DNA of 64,000 nt, taken from the NCBI GenBank assembly GCA_947588985.1, contig CANQBG010000002.1, positions 1-64,000 on the forward strand, written 5' to 3'. The position numbers and the translations under genes were made by a program. Under the pieces are notes generated by a model that ran no database searches, was not told where the DNA came from, and was given only the letters and a program-made list of their open reading frames with translations. The DNA is from an uncultured Clostridia bacterium (GTDB lineage: Bacteria; Bacillota; Clostridia; Christensenellales; Borkfalkiaceae). Shown here in pieces: positions 17,997 to 31,800 of this stretch; the stretch's first letter is position 1, and each line of letters starts with the position of its first letter.

Positions 17997-19025
17997 TTAT
18001 TCCTGCTTTTCTTCGATGTCCTTGGAGAGCTCCTTCTGCTCGGCCACGAACTCGCGCGCACCGCGCTCCGCCGCCCGCGAGACGGGCTTTTGGAATTCCG
18101 GCGGCCGGTTGACGACGACCTGCGGGAAGGGCACGTTGATGTCGTTTTCATCAAACATGATCTTGAGCTCGCGGTTGAGGTCTCTCTGCACCTGATAGAT
18201 GTCCTCCTCCTTGCACGTTGCGAGGAAGAGCAGATCGACGCTCGAGGCCGAGAGCGCGTTGACGCCCTTATAGAAGGGTCCCTCCACGATGGCGGGGATG
18301 CGCTCCTTGATCTTTTCGAGGTTGTCGCGGATGACGAGCTCCACGCGCGGGATGGATTCCCCGTATTCGATGCCGATATAGGCCTTGGCCACGGAGAGCT
18401 CCTGCGTCTGGTTGACGACCGTCTTTACCTCGCTGTTGTTGATGATCTTCACGTTTCCGCCCGCGTCCACGATCTTCGTCGTGCGGATGCCGATCTCCTG
18501 CACCGTGCCGCGCCAATCGTCGATGATGACGATGTCCCCCACCTGATACTCTCCCTCGACGACGATGAAGAGCCCGGCGATGATATCGGCAATGAGGCTC
18601 TGCGCACCGAGGCCGATGACGAGCGACAAGATCCCCGCGCTGGCGAGGAGCGTCCCCGTGTCCACGCCCCATGCGCTGAGAATGAGTAGCACAGCGACGA
18701 TGCCGATGATCCAGCTCAAAAAGCTATTGATGAGCTTGGCGATGGTGATCCCCCGCTTGCTGTGCAGAAAGAGCTTGCTCATCACCGCCTTTAAGAGCAT
18801 GGCGACGAGCAGGGCGATCGTGACGATCTGCACCGAGCGGATGAGCGCGGGGATCTTCCCGTACAGCGTCTGCAAAAAGGAATTTGCGCTGACCATGCGG
18901 TTGAACACCGAGCTCTCCCCGAAGATCTGCGAGGAAAAGACGAAGGCGGCCACGGTACACGCCGCGCAGATCGCGAGGAGGATGAGTTTCGTTACGGAAA
19001 GTTTTTTGGCTTGCGTTTGCTTCAT
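17997..19025 (-). CDS. MscS-family small-conductance mechanosensitive channel
   Basis: ASAGILSLVIGLGAQSLIADIIAGLFIVVEGEYQVGDIVIIDDWRGTVQEIGIRTT. Confidence 0.93.
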   Translation of the reverse strand: MKQTQAKKLSVTKLILLAICAACTVAAFVFSSQIFGESSVFNRMVSANSFLQTLYGKIPALIRSVQIVTIALLVAMLLKAVMSKLFLHSKRGITIAKLINSFLSWIIGIVAVLLILSAWGVDTGTLLASAGILSLVIGLGAQSLIADIIAGLFIVVEGEYQVGDIVIIDDWRGTVQEIGIRTTKIVDAGGNVKIINNSEVKTVVNQTQELSVAKAYIGIEYGESIPRVELVIRDNLEKIKERIPAIVEGPFYKGVNALSASSVDLLFLATCKEEDIYQVQRDLNRELKIMFDENDINVPFPQVVVNRPPEFQKPVSRAAERGAREFVAEQKELSKDIEEKQE

Positions 19026-19052
19026 GATGATAAAGTTCTCCGGTTTGTTCGA

Positions 19053-19850
19053 TCAGATCGCCACCGTCGCCCGGTAGAGCTCAAGCGTCCCGGACGGGGC
19101 GGCGGGGTCGCTCGTCTTGCATGTGACGACGAATTCCGCCCGATTGCCGCGGAGGCCGCCATGGAGCGCGACGTCGATGCGCTGCTCCGCCGTGGGGTCC
19201 TCCGTAAAGACGCACGCCGAGACCGTCCCCATGGCGTCGGTGAGGGTGGCGGTGAAGTCCGAAAAGTAGTGGTTTTCGTCGATGAGATCCATTTGAAAGT
19301 GGAAATACCCATCCACATCGCAGGTGCATTCGTGGGTGATGCCCCGCCATTCGGTGAGGAGTACGGGCTCCGCCGCCGTGACGACGCGCTGCGAAGATAG
19401 GGTGCGCTCGCCAAACGCCGTGCGCTGTACCACGGCCACCGTGTAGCGGACGTTGGGCCGAAGCCCCGTGAATTCGCCGCGGCAGACGCTCTCCTCAAGC
19501 GCAGCGGAGCGGTGCGTAAAATCATTGTAGAGCACGACGGAGAGCCCCTCGCCCTCGACGACGACTTCATACCGGACAGCCGTGTCGGTGACGGTCGCGG
19601 CGAGCTCCGCCGAAGCCTTGGGTGCGGACATGCCTACCGCGCCCACCGTGAGAACGGCAGCCGCGAGTAGCAAACCCGCAAGCCCCGTCGCCCCGCCGCG
19701 CTTTGTTTTTTTGCGCACGGGGACCTCTTCCGGGGAAGCGGATTCCGCGGGGACAGGGTTTCCCGCGAAGGAGAAATTCTCCTCCGCGGGGAGCTTGGAA
19801 GTTGTGTCGGGCGCGAATTCCCGCCCCGGGGAGTTGAACTCTCCGCTCAT
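19053..19850 (-). CDS. Membrane-anchored extracellular protein, FN3-like
   Basis: Single N-proximal TM (GLAGLLLAAAVLTVGAVGMS), GLRPNVRYTVAVVQRT FN3-like segment; start abuts stop of the giant gene. Confidence 0.6.
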   Translation of the reverse strand: MSGEFNSPGREFAPDTTSKLPAEENFSFAGNPVPAESASPEEVPVRKKTKRGGATGLAGLLLAAAVLTVGAVGMSAPKASAELAATVTDTAVRYEVVVEGEGLSVVLYNDFTHRSAALEESVCRGEFTGLRPNVRYTVAVVQRTAFGERTLSSQRVVTAAEPVLLTEWRGITHECTCDVDGYFHFQMDLIDENHYFSDFTATLTDAMGTVSACVFTEDPTAEQRIDVALHGGLRGNRAEFVVTCKTSDPAAPSGTLELYRATVAI

Positions 19851-19851
19851 G

Positions 19852-22800
19852 TTATGCCTCCGGCTGTTCGGCCGGCTCCTCCGCCGCTTGGTCGTGCGCC
19901 TCCGCCTCGGCCTCCTCGGCTTCCCGCACGGCCTCGGCCTGTTCCCACTCCCACTTCTCGCGGTCCGCCCGCTTGAGGCGAACGGCCACGAGGATGGTGA
20001 TGAGCCCCGCGACATCGGCAATTCCGAGCGCGATGCACAGCCCGAAGGCGTGGGTGGGAATGAGCACCGTGAGCAGTGCGCCGAGCGGCGCCACGGAGAG
20101 GAACATCGTCTTATCGCTCTCCTCCTTCTTCAAGAGAATGCTGAGGAGGATCACGATCTCCGAAACGAGGATGCAGGCGAGCAGGATGACGAGCCACCAC
20201 AGGTTGATCTCATGCTCGGCAAGGAGCACAAATTCGGAGAAGTGCGCCGTCTTGAATTCGAGATACTTGCCCTCGACGATCTTGGTCTCATAGACTTCCA
20301 CCGTGTCCTCCCCGATGTAGACGAGCTGCAGCCCGTGCATGGAGCGGAGCGACTGCGGAAGCAGCATGCTCACGAGGTACATGCCCTCGAATTCGGTGAT
20401 CTTGATGACGTCGTTCTTGAGCAGGTAGATATCGACGGTGGCGACGACTTCCTTCTCGTAGGCATACGATCTCACCGTTTCGTCGATGAGGTCGGAACCC
20501 TCCGCCGCGACGATCTTGCTACTTGCGATGGCGCTATGGATGGCCTCGCGGTCCTCCTCCGTCTCCTCGATGATGAGGCGGATGCCGCCGGGCATGGTGG
20601 CCTCGTTTTCTACGCGGCCCCAGAGGTTGCCGTCGTAATCATCGTATTCGGCCTCGCCCTCGCCCGCGAAGGTGCCGTCTGGGTTGATCTTCCCGGCCGA
20701 GGCACGGATGACGGGGACTTCGTCGAGCGCCTCGAGGAACTCTTCAAAGAGGTCGTCGAGAGCCTTTTCCGCCGCGTCGTCCGAGGAGGAAGGGATCTCC
20801 TTCGCCCGTTCGGAATATTCCGCGGCGACGTCCATGAGCTGCGCTTTGAGCGGCTCGTTGTATTGTCCGTTGTTGCCGCGCGCCTCGGCTTCCTGCGCCG
20901 CTTGGTTGGCAAACCGCTGCAATCTCTGCGCGTGCTCCGTCTCCTGCTTGGCGGCGGCATAGGCGTCGTCGAGCCGTTTCTCCTCCTCTTCGAGGTGCTT
21001 TGCGCGCGTCTCATCCGCGGTGTGCGGCGTGTATTCGAGGTCTTTGAGTTCGTTTACTTTCTCGGCGTGCGTCTCCTTTACGAATTCGCCGTCGTGCTCG
21101 TGAAGAAGCGTATCCGCCTCCTCTAAGAGGTTGGCCTTGGTCTCTTCGAAGGCGGCCCGCGCCTCACGGTCGGAGAGCTCGCCCTTCGTGCCCGAATAGC
21201 CGCTCTGCTGCGACTTGCCGTCGAGGTACTCCTTCACGCCGCTCGGGAGCTTATCAAACGCCGTCTCCGTCTCTTTGAGGGCGGAAGCGTCCCTTCTGTC
21301 CACGTCGTCGAAGGGCTTGGAGAGGGCCTCGTTTCCATCGAGGAAGCGCTCGCCCTCGATGGCGTCTTGGGCCTCCTCAAGGAGCGCGTCTGCCTCCTCC
21401 GCCGTCGCCGCGTCGCGGATCTCGTCGAGATAACCGCCCGCACCCGTGATCGCGTCCTGCACGGACTGCACGTCGTCCTTCACCTCTTCTTCGAGATAGG
21501 ACTCCGCATAGGAACGGGAGATGTCGCGCTTGCCTTCTTCGGCCGCGGCATGGGCCTCTTCGGCCGTCTCCGCCTCGTCGATCGCGGCATACGCGCCGTC
21601 TGCGATGTCGTCGAGGTTTGCAAGCTCCGCCGCGGGAACGCCCGCCGCCGCGCCCGCCTCTTTCTTCTCTTCGAGATGATCGAGGACGGCGAGTTTCTCT
21701 TCGATCCGGTCTTTGAGCTGCTCCGTGACGTCGTCGAGTTCTTCGTCGGAAGCCGCTTCGATCGCGGCGTCGGCGGCCTCTTGGAACTTCTGCACGGTCT
21801 CCTCCGCGCCGGCGGGAGCCTGCTCGAGGAGTTCCGCGATCTCCGCCTTCTTGGCGTCTTTGGCCTTTTGGACGGCGTCCAACGCGCGCTGCGCTTCGAG
21901 ATCGGCTTTCACCGATTTGACAACTTCGGAGATATCGGCAAGGTCTTGCTTTTCGTCCGCCGCCGTTACGGCCGCTTCGACCGCCTTCTTCGCCTCATCG
22001 ACGATGGCCTCTGCGGCAGCGGAATCGCCATCTTGCTTCATGCTGTCGAGGAGCTCGTTTACGGCTTCCTTTACGGCCGCATTCCGCCCCGCATTGTCCT
22101 TCGCGGCGTCGATTGCATTCAACACGGCCTTCTCGCCGCCCGCGGGCTCTACGCCGAGCACCGCCTTGCTGTCGAGATAATCCTTCTTGGCGATGCCCGC
22201 CGCTTCGATCTCGCCCATCTCTGCGATCGCGACATCCGCGATCTCGGCGGGTTCATCGGCGGTCTGCGCCGCGTCGATTTCATCTTCTGCCCGTTGTTTG
22301 GCGGCTTCGAGTGCGGTCTTGCTGCTCGCGTCCATGTTCGTGCCGCTTTCCGCGAGGATCTCGTCGTAGGCTTCTTGCACCGCCTGCTTGGCGGCGTCTT
22401 TGGCCTTTTGGACGGCGTCCAACGCGCGCTGCGCTTCGAGATCGGCCTTCACCGATTTGACAACTTCGGAGATATCGGCAAGGTCTTGCTTTTCGTCCGC
22501 CGCCGTTACGGCCGCTTCGACCGCCTTCTTCGCCTCATCGACGATGGCCTTTGCGGCAGCGGAATCGCCACCTTGCTTCATGCTGTCGAGGAGCTCGTTT
22601 ACGGCTTCCTTTACGGCCGCATTCCGCTCCGCATTGCCCTTCGCGGCGTCGATCTTATCCAACACGGCCTTCTCCCCGCCCGCGGGCTCTACGCCGAGCA
22701 CCGCTTTACTGTCGAGGTAATCCTTCTTGGCGATGCCCGCCGCTTCGATCTCGCCCATCTTCGCGATCGCGGCATCCGCGATCTCGGCGGGTTCATCGGC

Positions 22801-25800
22801 GGTCTGCGCCGCGTCGATTTCATCTTCTGCCCGTTGTTTGGCGGCATCGAGCGCGGTCTTGCTGCTGCCGTCCATGTTCGTGCCGCTCGCCTCGAGGATC
22901 TCGTCGTAGGCTTCTTGCACCGCCTGCTTGGCATCCTCTTTGGCCTTCTGTAAGGCGTCTGCGGCGCGCTGCGCCTCGAGCGCGGCCTTGGCGGCTTTGA
23001 CGATCTCCGAAACGTCCGCGATATTCCCCGCAGTCGTGGCGGCGGCAACGGCTTTATCGACCGCTGTCTTGGCGTCGGTGATGACTTTCTGCGCGGCTTG
23101 AGAATCGCCGGTCTCTCCCATCTCATCGAGGAAATCTTTCGCGGCGTTGCCGAGGGCCTCGTTGATGTTATCGAGGGACTGCTCTTTTGCAATGCTATTA
23201 GCGAATTTCTCTTTGGCTTCCGCGAAGCCGGGGTCAGCTTCGCCCTTTGCGGCGACGTACGTCTCTGCATACTCCTTCGCCGCGAGATCGCGGTAGCGAA
23301 TGGCGGGAAGTTCGGCTTGGGCGCCCTTGACGATCTTGTCGAGCTCGGCCTCGGCGGCTTCGAGAGCGTCGGCCCACGACTTGCCCGCTTCCTTATTGAG
23401 TGTTACGTCGTCAACTGCGTCCAGCGCGGCGGCCTTGGCTTTTTCGAGGGCGGCCTTGGCGGGATCCGTCATGCCACTCTGCGAAACGGCGGCATGGGCG
23501 GCTTCGATCTTTTCTTTCGCGTCTTGCTTGGCGGCGGCGAGATCTGCGATCGCGTCGTCGTGCGCTTTCGCCTCCTCGAGCGCGGCCTTGACGCCCTTCA
23601 TCTCGTCCGCAAGCTCTTCCGGGATCCCCGTGTAGTTCTCCACCGTGCCCTTCCCATCGGCAACGGCCGCGGCAAGGTTGCTTCCCTCCGCGGGAGCCGC
23701 GCCATCTACCTTGGCGGCTTCGTCGATGAGATCTTTGAGCGCTTCTTTGAAGATACCTTCTGCTTCCGCTTCCGTCGTCGCGGGTTCGAGCTGTTTTGCA
23801 AATTCTTCCGTGACGGTCGTATCCGGCGAGCTATCCGTCAAATTCTCATACGCCTTTTCGTAGGCCGCTTCAAGGTCTGCCTTGGCGTCATCGAGACGCT
23901 GTTTTTCGAGCGCGGCCTTGGCGGCTTCGACGATCTCCGAAACGTCCGCGATATTTCCCGCGCCATTGGCAGTTTCAACGGCTTTCTCGACTTCGCCCTG
24001 CGCGTCGGTGATGACTTTCTGCGCGGCAGTGGAATCGCCGGCCTCTCCCATCTCGTCGAGGAATTCTTTCGCGGCGTTGCCGAGGGCATTGTTGAGCTCT
24101 TCGAGCTTGGTGGCCTTTTCGATGGCGGCGAGCGCCTCATCGCCCTCTCCGGGGGTTGCGGTTTCGCCGTTTGCAGCCTTGTAGAGTTCGTCGTATTCCT
24201 GCTTTGCCTGTTCGCGGAGGCGTTCGAATGCGACGTCCGCTCTCGCCTTTTCGGCAATTTCTTTCAGCGTATCCTTCGAAACGACGCCCTTGTCTTGGGA
24301 CGCGCCGCCGTTCGCCGCCGCAACGGCCTTTTGGGCCTCTTCCTTGGCGCCATTCGCGACTTGTTTCACGGATTCGACGTCGTCACGGACGTATTCCTCG
24401 AGAAGGTCCGCGATTGCCTGTTGCAGGGCGGCGTTGAGGTCTACACTGTTGCTGTTTTTCGCGATTTCCGCGAGGGCGGCTGAAACGGCAGGGCCCTCGG
24501 CACCAAGCGTTGTGCCGTGGAGGCCATTGTAGAAGGCGAGGTAGGCATCCTGCGCCGCCTGCTGCTCTTTTGCGACCTGCGCGGCATAGCCGGTAGTTTC
24601 ATTCACGAAGCCCGCAATCGCGTTCTCCAAATCGGAGATCCCGGTGCGCGGATCGGCAGCGGCCTCATTCACCGCTTCGATTGCGTCGTTTACGATATCC
24701 TGCACGGCCTTGGAATCCTTATCGGCCGTCAAATGACCTTCGAGGAGCCCGACGACGGCGTCCTTCAAGCGCTTATCGGCCTCTTGGGCAGATGTTGCCT
24801 TCCCGATGTTCTCAAGATTTTTGTCCGCCGCTTCGGGGGCCTTCCCATAGATATCCGTGTAGCGCGCCGTGTATTCTTTGACTGCGGCATCGACGCTACT
24901 CTGTACTTTTTCCCCTGCGATGGTCCCAATGCCGGCTTCCACGATTCCGCTGAGGGTGGGAACGAAGCGGGTGGCCGCGACGTCTGCGGCCGTGTAGGCC
25001 GTATAGACCTCGTCTTTGACGTCTGCAACGGCCTTCTGCACCGCCTGATCATCGACCACGTTGCCCGATTCGTCCTTCGCGAGGAAGGTGTTTTCGAGCA
25101 GATTGGCCGTGGCGAGATAGAGCGCGGCGTTGAGGTCCTTCGTCGTCTCGGCGGCCTTAAAGGTCTCGGCTATTTCTTGATAATACGGCGTACCCTGCGC
25201 TACTTCAACGCCCGTGGCGGCCTTGTAGGAAGCGAAGTAATCCGCTATGGCCGCTTCGAGCTCTTTCTCGCGCTGCGCCGCGAACCGATCCCCGAAGGAG
25301 CCGGTTGCTCCCTCGTTCTCAAACGCCTCGAACTCGGCGGAGAAGTCCGCGATCTCGCCCTCGGCGGGCGTGACGCCGGCGAGCGCCTGTTGGGCTGCGG
25401 CGATGAGATCCTGCAACGCTTTGGACTGCTCGCTCTCACCGTTCTCCTCGGCGCGGAGGCCGCGAAGAAGGTCGGAAATAGCATCGCTTAAAGCTTCGTT
25501 GAGCTCTTCCGCGGTACCCATGTCTGCGGTGGCAGCTTCGAAAGCGGTAATTTCCGCCTCGGAGGCCGCTTTGCCCATGATCGCCTTGTAAGACTCTGCA
25601 TACTCCTCTTTGGCGATGGCTTTGAGGACGTTTTGCTTGAGCGCTTGGGCCTTGGCCTGCTCTTGGGCGAGCTCGCCCTGCATGCGGGTGAGGGCCTGTG
25701 CCCACGTCTCGTAGACCGCCCCATCCTCCAAGGAGGCGGGCTCGAGCTTGAGGCCGTTTACTTCCGATTGAAGCGCGGTCTGCGCTTCGGAAAGGGACGC

Positions 25801-28800
25801 GGCGTCCGCTTCGGAGACGCGCTTGCCGTCCTTTTCTGCATTATAGGCCTCTTCGACTTCCGCGAGGACTTCTTCCTTTGCGCGGAGGAATTCGAAGTTT
25901 TCCTTTGCGCCGTCTACGGCTGCGGCAACTTGGGCGATGCCGCGCGCATTGGGCTCGGCGTTCTCTACGGCTTTCGCGAGCGCGGAGGCGTATTCCTTTG
26001 CGAGACTGCCCGCTTCGTCGCCTTCGGTGGCCGTCTCGAGCAGACCATTTACGCCTTCTTTGAGCACTTCGTTGAGCGCATCCGCGGTACCCATGTCCGA
26101 ACCCGTGAGCTTTTGAAGCGTTGCGTCGTCCGGATCTGCTTCCGCGCCCGTGATGGCCTTGTGGGCCGCCTTGTATTGCGCGACGGCGTCGTCTTTCAGA
26201 CGTTGCGCCTCGATCTCGGCCTTCACGCCCTTCACGGCCGCGGCGAGAGTTTCCGCCTCAATGAGGGCGTCTCCCGCTTTCTCGATGGCCGTCTTGACTT
26301 CCGCTTTGGCGGCTTTTACGATGTTGGAAACGCTGCCTACGGGATCGCTGAGCTCCTCGAGCGTGAGGAGGGAATCGAGAAGATCTGCTATGCCGCTCTG
26401 CAGTGTTTTGTTGAGCTCCGCGACGCTCTTTGCGCCGTCGAGCGCGTCCACGGCCCTTTGGGCAACGGCGACGAGCGAGGAGAGCTCCGGATCTTCCGCG
26501 TAGGGCGTAAGATCCAATTGCGCCGTCTCCTTGCCTTCCGTCTTGGCGAAGGTGAGCTCGGGCTTGGGGTCGATTGCCGCGTTGAAGGCGGCGACGTACG
26601 CCCTCTTGGCGTCTCCGATTTGGTCGGCAAGGGTGAAGGCCGCCGTGGCCTCCGCCGCAATCTTCGCTTTGGCCTCTTCGCTGAGTTTGCCATCCGTCTT
26701 ATCCGCGTCTTGATACTCGCGCTTGGCGAGGGCGACATATTGCTTGGCGAGCTCGTCCTTCACGAGATCCGCGTTGAAGGAATCCTCCCAATTGGGCTCG
26801 GTCTGCCCTTTCACAAACGCCTCATAGGCCTTTTGCAGGGCGTCGACGGCGTCCTGAGCGAGCTCGAAGTTTTGGAGCATGCGGTCGGCCTCGTCCATCG
26901 TCCGGGCGGCGGCAATGCCCTCCACGCATTGATCGCAGAAGGGCCCGAATTGCTCCCTCTTGTTCCCCTCTGCGTCATCTTTCAGGAACGCATCTACCTT
27001 CTCCTGCATCTCCTTTTGGGCGAGCATGAGGTAGGCGGTGAGCGGCTCGGGAAGCGGCGTCTTGCTGTCGGCCTCGCCCTGCGCATAGCCATTCTCATAG
27101 AGCAGGTCTGCGAGCTTTTGCAACACGGCGAACTCGAGCTTCTCGTAGCTCGTCTCCGCCGCTTTCAAGTTCCCTTTGAGCGTGGCGAGGGCTTGCGCTC
27201 CTTCCACGTTATCGACGTCGGAATATTTCTCTCCGGTGGCGTAGTTGACCGCCTGTTTGAGATAGTCCCCGTTCTCCTCGAACCATTCCTCGGCGCGGCG
27301 AAGGTCGTAGGCCGCCTCGAGCGCGTCTTTCTTGTCCTTCTCGAAGCCGCAGACGGCCGTCTTGCGGGCCTCTTCGAGGAAGTTTTGAAGTTCCTCCGTG
27401 GCCGTTGCATTCAACGCAGTTTCGAGGTCGGCATAGGCCTCCATTACTTTTGCGAGCTCCGTGGAAGGCACTTTCTTATTCTTCAGCTCTGTGCCGTTGA
27501 AGTGCTCGGCATAGGCTCTCTCGAAATTCTCCCGCGCGGTCTGCTGTTCCGCTGTAAGGGTGAGGTAGCTATGGATGCACGAGACGGGCAGACCGGGGAA
27601 TACGGCCGTTTCGCCCGCGGGCGTGCGCGCATACAGTGTGTAGACGGTATCGGGCGCGAGGCCGGTGAAGCCGAGCGTGCCGTCTTTGGCGGTGAGCCAA
27701 ACTTCCTTGCCGTCCTCATCTGTGAGGAACTTGCCGTCCGCCGTCTGAAGAGTATATTCGAGGCCTTGGTGCTTTTCGTCTACGCCGAGCGTGAGCGAGG
27801 TGCTCGTCACGTCCTCGAGCGTGAATTGCGCGCCGGTGAGGTCGGGGTCCTCCGCACGGGAGCCGACCTTGACCTGCTTTTCTTCGCCATCCTTATCTTG
27901 GAATGTGGCGTTGCCCTGATCGTCGATCTTTATGTCGGCAGGGATCCCCTCCCCACCCCATGTCTGAGGTTCGCCGTCATTCGGGACATATTTCCAACCT
28001 TCGGGAAGTTTGAGATTCCCTTCGTCCACGACGACGACTTCGAGCGGAAGATCCTTCACCGTCACATCGGCGGCGTCGTCCTCCCAATAGAAGAGGGCGA
28101 GTTCGGCGGTCTGGTTGGTCGCGGTGAGGCCTTCCACGTCGAATGTAAAGGTTCCGTCGGCATTGAGCCGGATTTCGCCCGCCGCGGGAGACGCGGAGAC
28201 GGTGTAAACTTTCTCCCCCACCGTGAAGGTGGCCTTGGTGCAGTTGGGCACGTCGAGCACGCCCGAAACGGTGAGCTTGTTCGCTTCCGTCTGAGAGACC
28301 TCGAGGGAATAGCTGCTCTGCGCGAGGACGGTCATCTCCCCTTCCGGATAGCGGAAGTAGAAGGTGTTCGCAAAGCCTGCGGAAGCCGTTTCCTTTATGT
28401 TGAGCTTATCGAGGAGAGCTTTGGTCTCTGCAACGGTGCCCTTTGCCTTGGCGATCGCGCCGTCGGAGGCGGCTTGGCCTTCTTCGGTCTTTTCGAAGGC
28501 GACGGAGAGGCTGTCTCCCGTAAAGCCCGTCACGTCTACATAGGTCTCGTAATAGCGGTCGGAGGCGGGATAGTTGCCGGCGGCGTCGGGCGAGGCCTTG
28601 CCGTCTACGGCGTAGCAGGAGGCGTCGAGATACACATTGCCCGAGATCGCGGGGTTGCCGCTTACGGCGAGTTTGCCCGCGCCGTTGCCCTCGATATAGG
28701 GCTTGGTGGTCGCGCCCGCGTAGTCCTCCGCGCTGTATTGGTTATAGAGGTAGAGCGCGTTTTGCGAAGGCTCTACCGCGGACACGGTACCCCCCGAGAC

Positions 28801-31800
28801 GGTGAGGCTCGCGCCTTCCTCCACGGAGAGCACGCCCAAATCGTGTAGCGAAACGTTGCCCGTGATTTCGGCATTTTCGGATACGGTGGTCTCCGCGCCG
28901 CCATAGATAGACTGCACCGCGGCGCCCTTCATCTGCGAGACGTTGCCCGTGATTTTGCCGCCCGTGATGTTGACCTGCGGGCCGTGGCCACCGTTTTGCG
29001 CGGGATCGACGTAGTTGGGGTTGGGGGTGCCGTTGGTATTCTCGGGCTTATTGACGTTCATGATCGCGCCGCCCTCGCGGGAGTAGCAATCCTGAATGAG
29101 GCCGCCCGTCATGTTGAGCGTGCCCTGCCCTTCGTTGCGGACGCCGCCGCCATAGTTCTGCGAGCCGAAGCCCACCCCGGGCATGGCCCAGTTGTTGTCG
29201 TTATTCTGAATGGTGGCCCCTTCCCCAATATTGAGGGTGCCTTGGTTGACGATGACGGGAGCATGCGCCACGACGCCCGTGTTGTTGGTCTCCACGGTGC
29301 CTGCGCCGCCATTCCCGTCGTCTGCGATTTTGACCTTGCCCGCCTGCGCCGTCCAATCGGAATATGCGGGGGTCTCGGGTTTGTCCTTATTCCACACGGC
29401 GCCGCCGTCGAGGATGACGTTTGTGAGGGTGAGGGAAGCGCCCTTCTCCACCTTGATCATCTCATCGGTGAGGGACGTCCCACGCTTCAGCGTGAAGGGA
29501 TCGACTTCCTCGTCGTACTCCGCGTTGCCGCCCGACTCGGAAACGGTGCCCGTGATGCTGCCGAGGGTGATGTGCGCGCCCGCGGGGATCGTGAGTTTCT
29601 CCAAGATCTCGAGGTCGCCGCCGTATATCTGGCCGCCCTCCGTCTGCGTATTGCGATATTGGTAGAGCGCGACCTTCCCGGGATCCTCGCTCGTGGAGGT
29701 TGCGGCAACCGCGTCGATGGCCGCCTGCAAGCTCGCGCAGGGCACCCATTTCGTGCCATCGTAATATGCCGCAACGTTATCCGACGTCGGCCTAAGATGC
29801 AGCGAGCCGTCCGCCGCGTTGGGATCAAAGGTGTAGCCCGCGTTCTTGACGCGCATGAATCCCTTCATGTCGGCGGCAGAAAGCGCGTTACCTTCACTCG
29901 TAATGTACTTCGAAAAATCCTCGACTTGGTTTGCGGGGTCCTCGAATTCGACGATGATCGTCTTTCCCGCTTCGGGAGCTTCGCCCGAGAGGACGATGCT
30001 CGCGTTCTTCTCATCGCTCGCGGTGTAGCCGAGCATGATGCCGTCGTTGATGTCGTTTGCCGCCGTGGGGAGGGTAAGCGTGGAGCCGTCCGCCACATAG
30101 ACGCCGTTGGCCTTTGCGGCCGAGTTGTTTTCAATATATGTACTTTCGTGGATCCCGGCCGTGGTGCCGCTGCCGAGATAGATCGCGCCGCCCGTGGCCG
30201 CCGAGCAGCCCGTCGCCGTGATCGCGAGGTTGGCAGCCTCTACCGTTGCTTCCTCCGCATAGATCGCGCCGCCGTTTTCGGCCGCCATACAGCCGTTGAA
30301 GGTGACGGAGGCCCCTTCCTCCGCTGCCGTGAGGACCGCGCCGCCCGTGAGGGAGATGGCGCCGCCGTTTTGCGCTTTCGCGGCGGAGGCCCCGCAGGAG
30401 GCGAAGGTGTTCTCGCCCGCAAGGGTGATTTTCGCGCCCGCGCCATTTGCCGCGACGGCGGAGTTGCCGAAGCTCTCCACCGAGACATTTTCTAAGGTGA
30501 GCGCGCCGCCCGTCAAGGAGACAAGGGAGGTGGGATTTTGAGGAACGCCCTTCGCGGCGACAGCTTGCAATGTGAGGACTCCGCCGCCCTGCACCTCGAA
30601 CATGCTCCCCGCGGAAGCCGTCAGTTTGAGCTCGGCGGGCATATCCGCCTTGTCGCCCTGCGTGATCGTGATATCTTTTGAAACGGCGATCGGGGAGCCG
30701 ACTTCCACGGTGCCGTTGACGTAGATGGGGCCCGCGGCGGTGCCGGCTTCCACGGCCTTTACCGCCTCTTCGAGGGTGGGGTACGTTGTTTTCGCATCGC
30801 CGGTCCCCGTGTAAATTTCGGAGGAGAGGCTGTTGGTGACGCGGAACGACCACGTCTTGCCGTTGAGGTTGGTGCCGCCCGCATAGGAGATCTTTACGGT
30901 GGCGGTGCCCGTCTCCGAGCCGCCGGTGAGCTTCAGCGCGCTCAAATCGCCCGAGCCCGTCACGGAGACGGCCTTGCTCCCCGAAGGCTCCACGGTGATC
31001 GTAAACTTCCCGCCGTCCTTTGTGGGATCGAAGGGGGATGTGAACTTCAAAAGCGTGTCCGCGGAAATCTCTTGCCCCGGCGTCGTCTCTACGGTCTGCT
31101 GATAGGTTTCGGCCACGGGGTCCGCTTTGTCGATGTACCATGTGACCATTTTGTAATCGCCGCCGCCCAAAAGCGCGACAAGGGTATACGTCCCGGCGTT
31201 CGTCTTGTTCGTGTCGCCTGCAAAAATCACGCTCGAACCGCCCAACGTCTTGGCGAGCTTGACCCACGTATTTTCCGTTGTGAAGTTGTGCTCTTGTCCG
31301 GTGTAGGGCAAGTGATTGCCGTCGATCCCGGCCATGGCCAATGCGGATTGGGGCGTAAGTCCCGAGCTGCCGCCGCCCGTGCCGCCACTTCCGCCGGTGC
31401 CGCCGCCCGTGCTCATGTTTATGTTCAGACAGTCTGACGAGGAGGAATGCCAACTCACCGCACCGTCCTTAGTAAAGTAAGCCTTGCTCCACTCTTTCAG
31501 CTGCGCCGAGGTGGTTGATACGGCATTGTACGCCTTCATGTAGATATAGCCGTCGTTATCTACATAGAGATTTTGATATCTGGCGCTATTGACGACGATC
31601 CTGCCATCCGTAATATTGGTCAACAACGTGATCGCCGTAGACGAAGAACTGCACTGCATGATGGCGCCCGACGATACCGCCGTCCCATACGGAGCGTATA
31701 CGACCATATAGCCGCCATTCTTTACTTTATAGCCGAGCATATTCGCCGTCCCGCCCGATGACCATTGGTCAAGGATGACGGTGCCGCCATACTCGTTGAC

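Noticed and set aside
17604-18154. Separate hypothetical minus-strand ORFs in 17600-18154
   Set aside because: Better explained as frame-shifted pieces of the GH2 pseudogene and overlap with mscS.
21367-22953. 528-aa plus-strand ORF over the tandem repeats
   Set aside because: Antisense shadow ORF whose repetition mirrors the 540-bp repeat of the real gene.
25633-28848. 1071-aa plus-strand ORF antisense to the giant surface gene
   Set aside because: Shadow ORF from the compositionally biased repeats; no family-like sequence and fully antisense to a convincing CDS.
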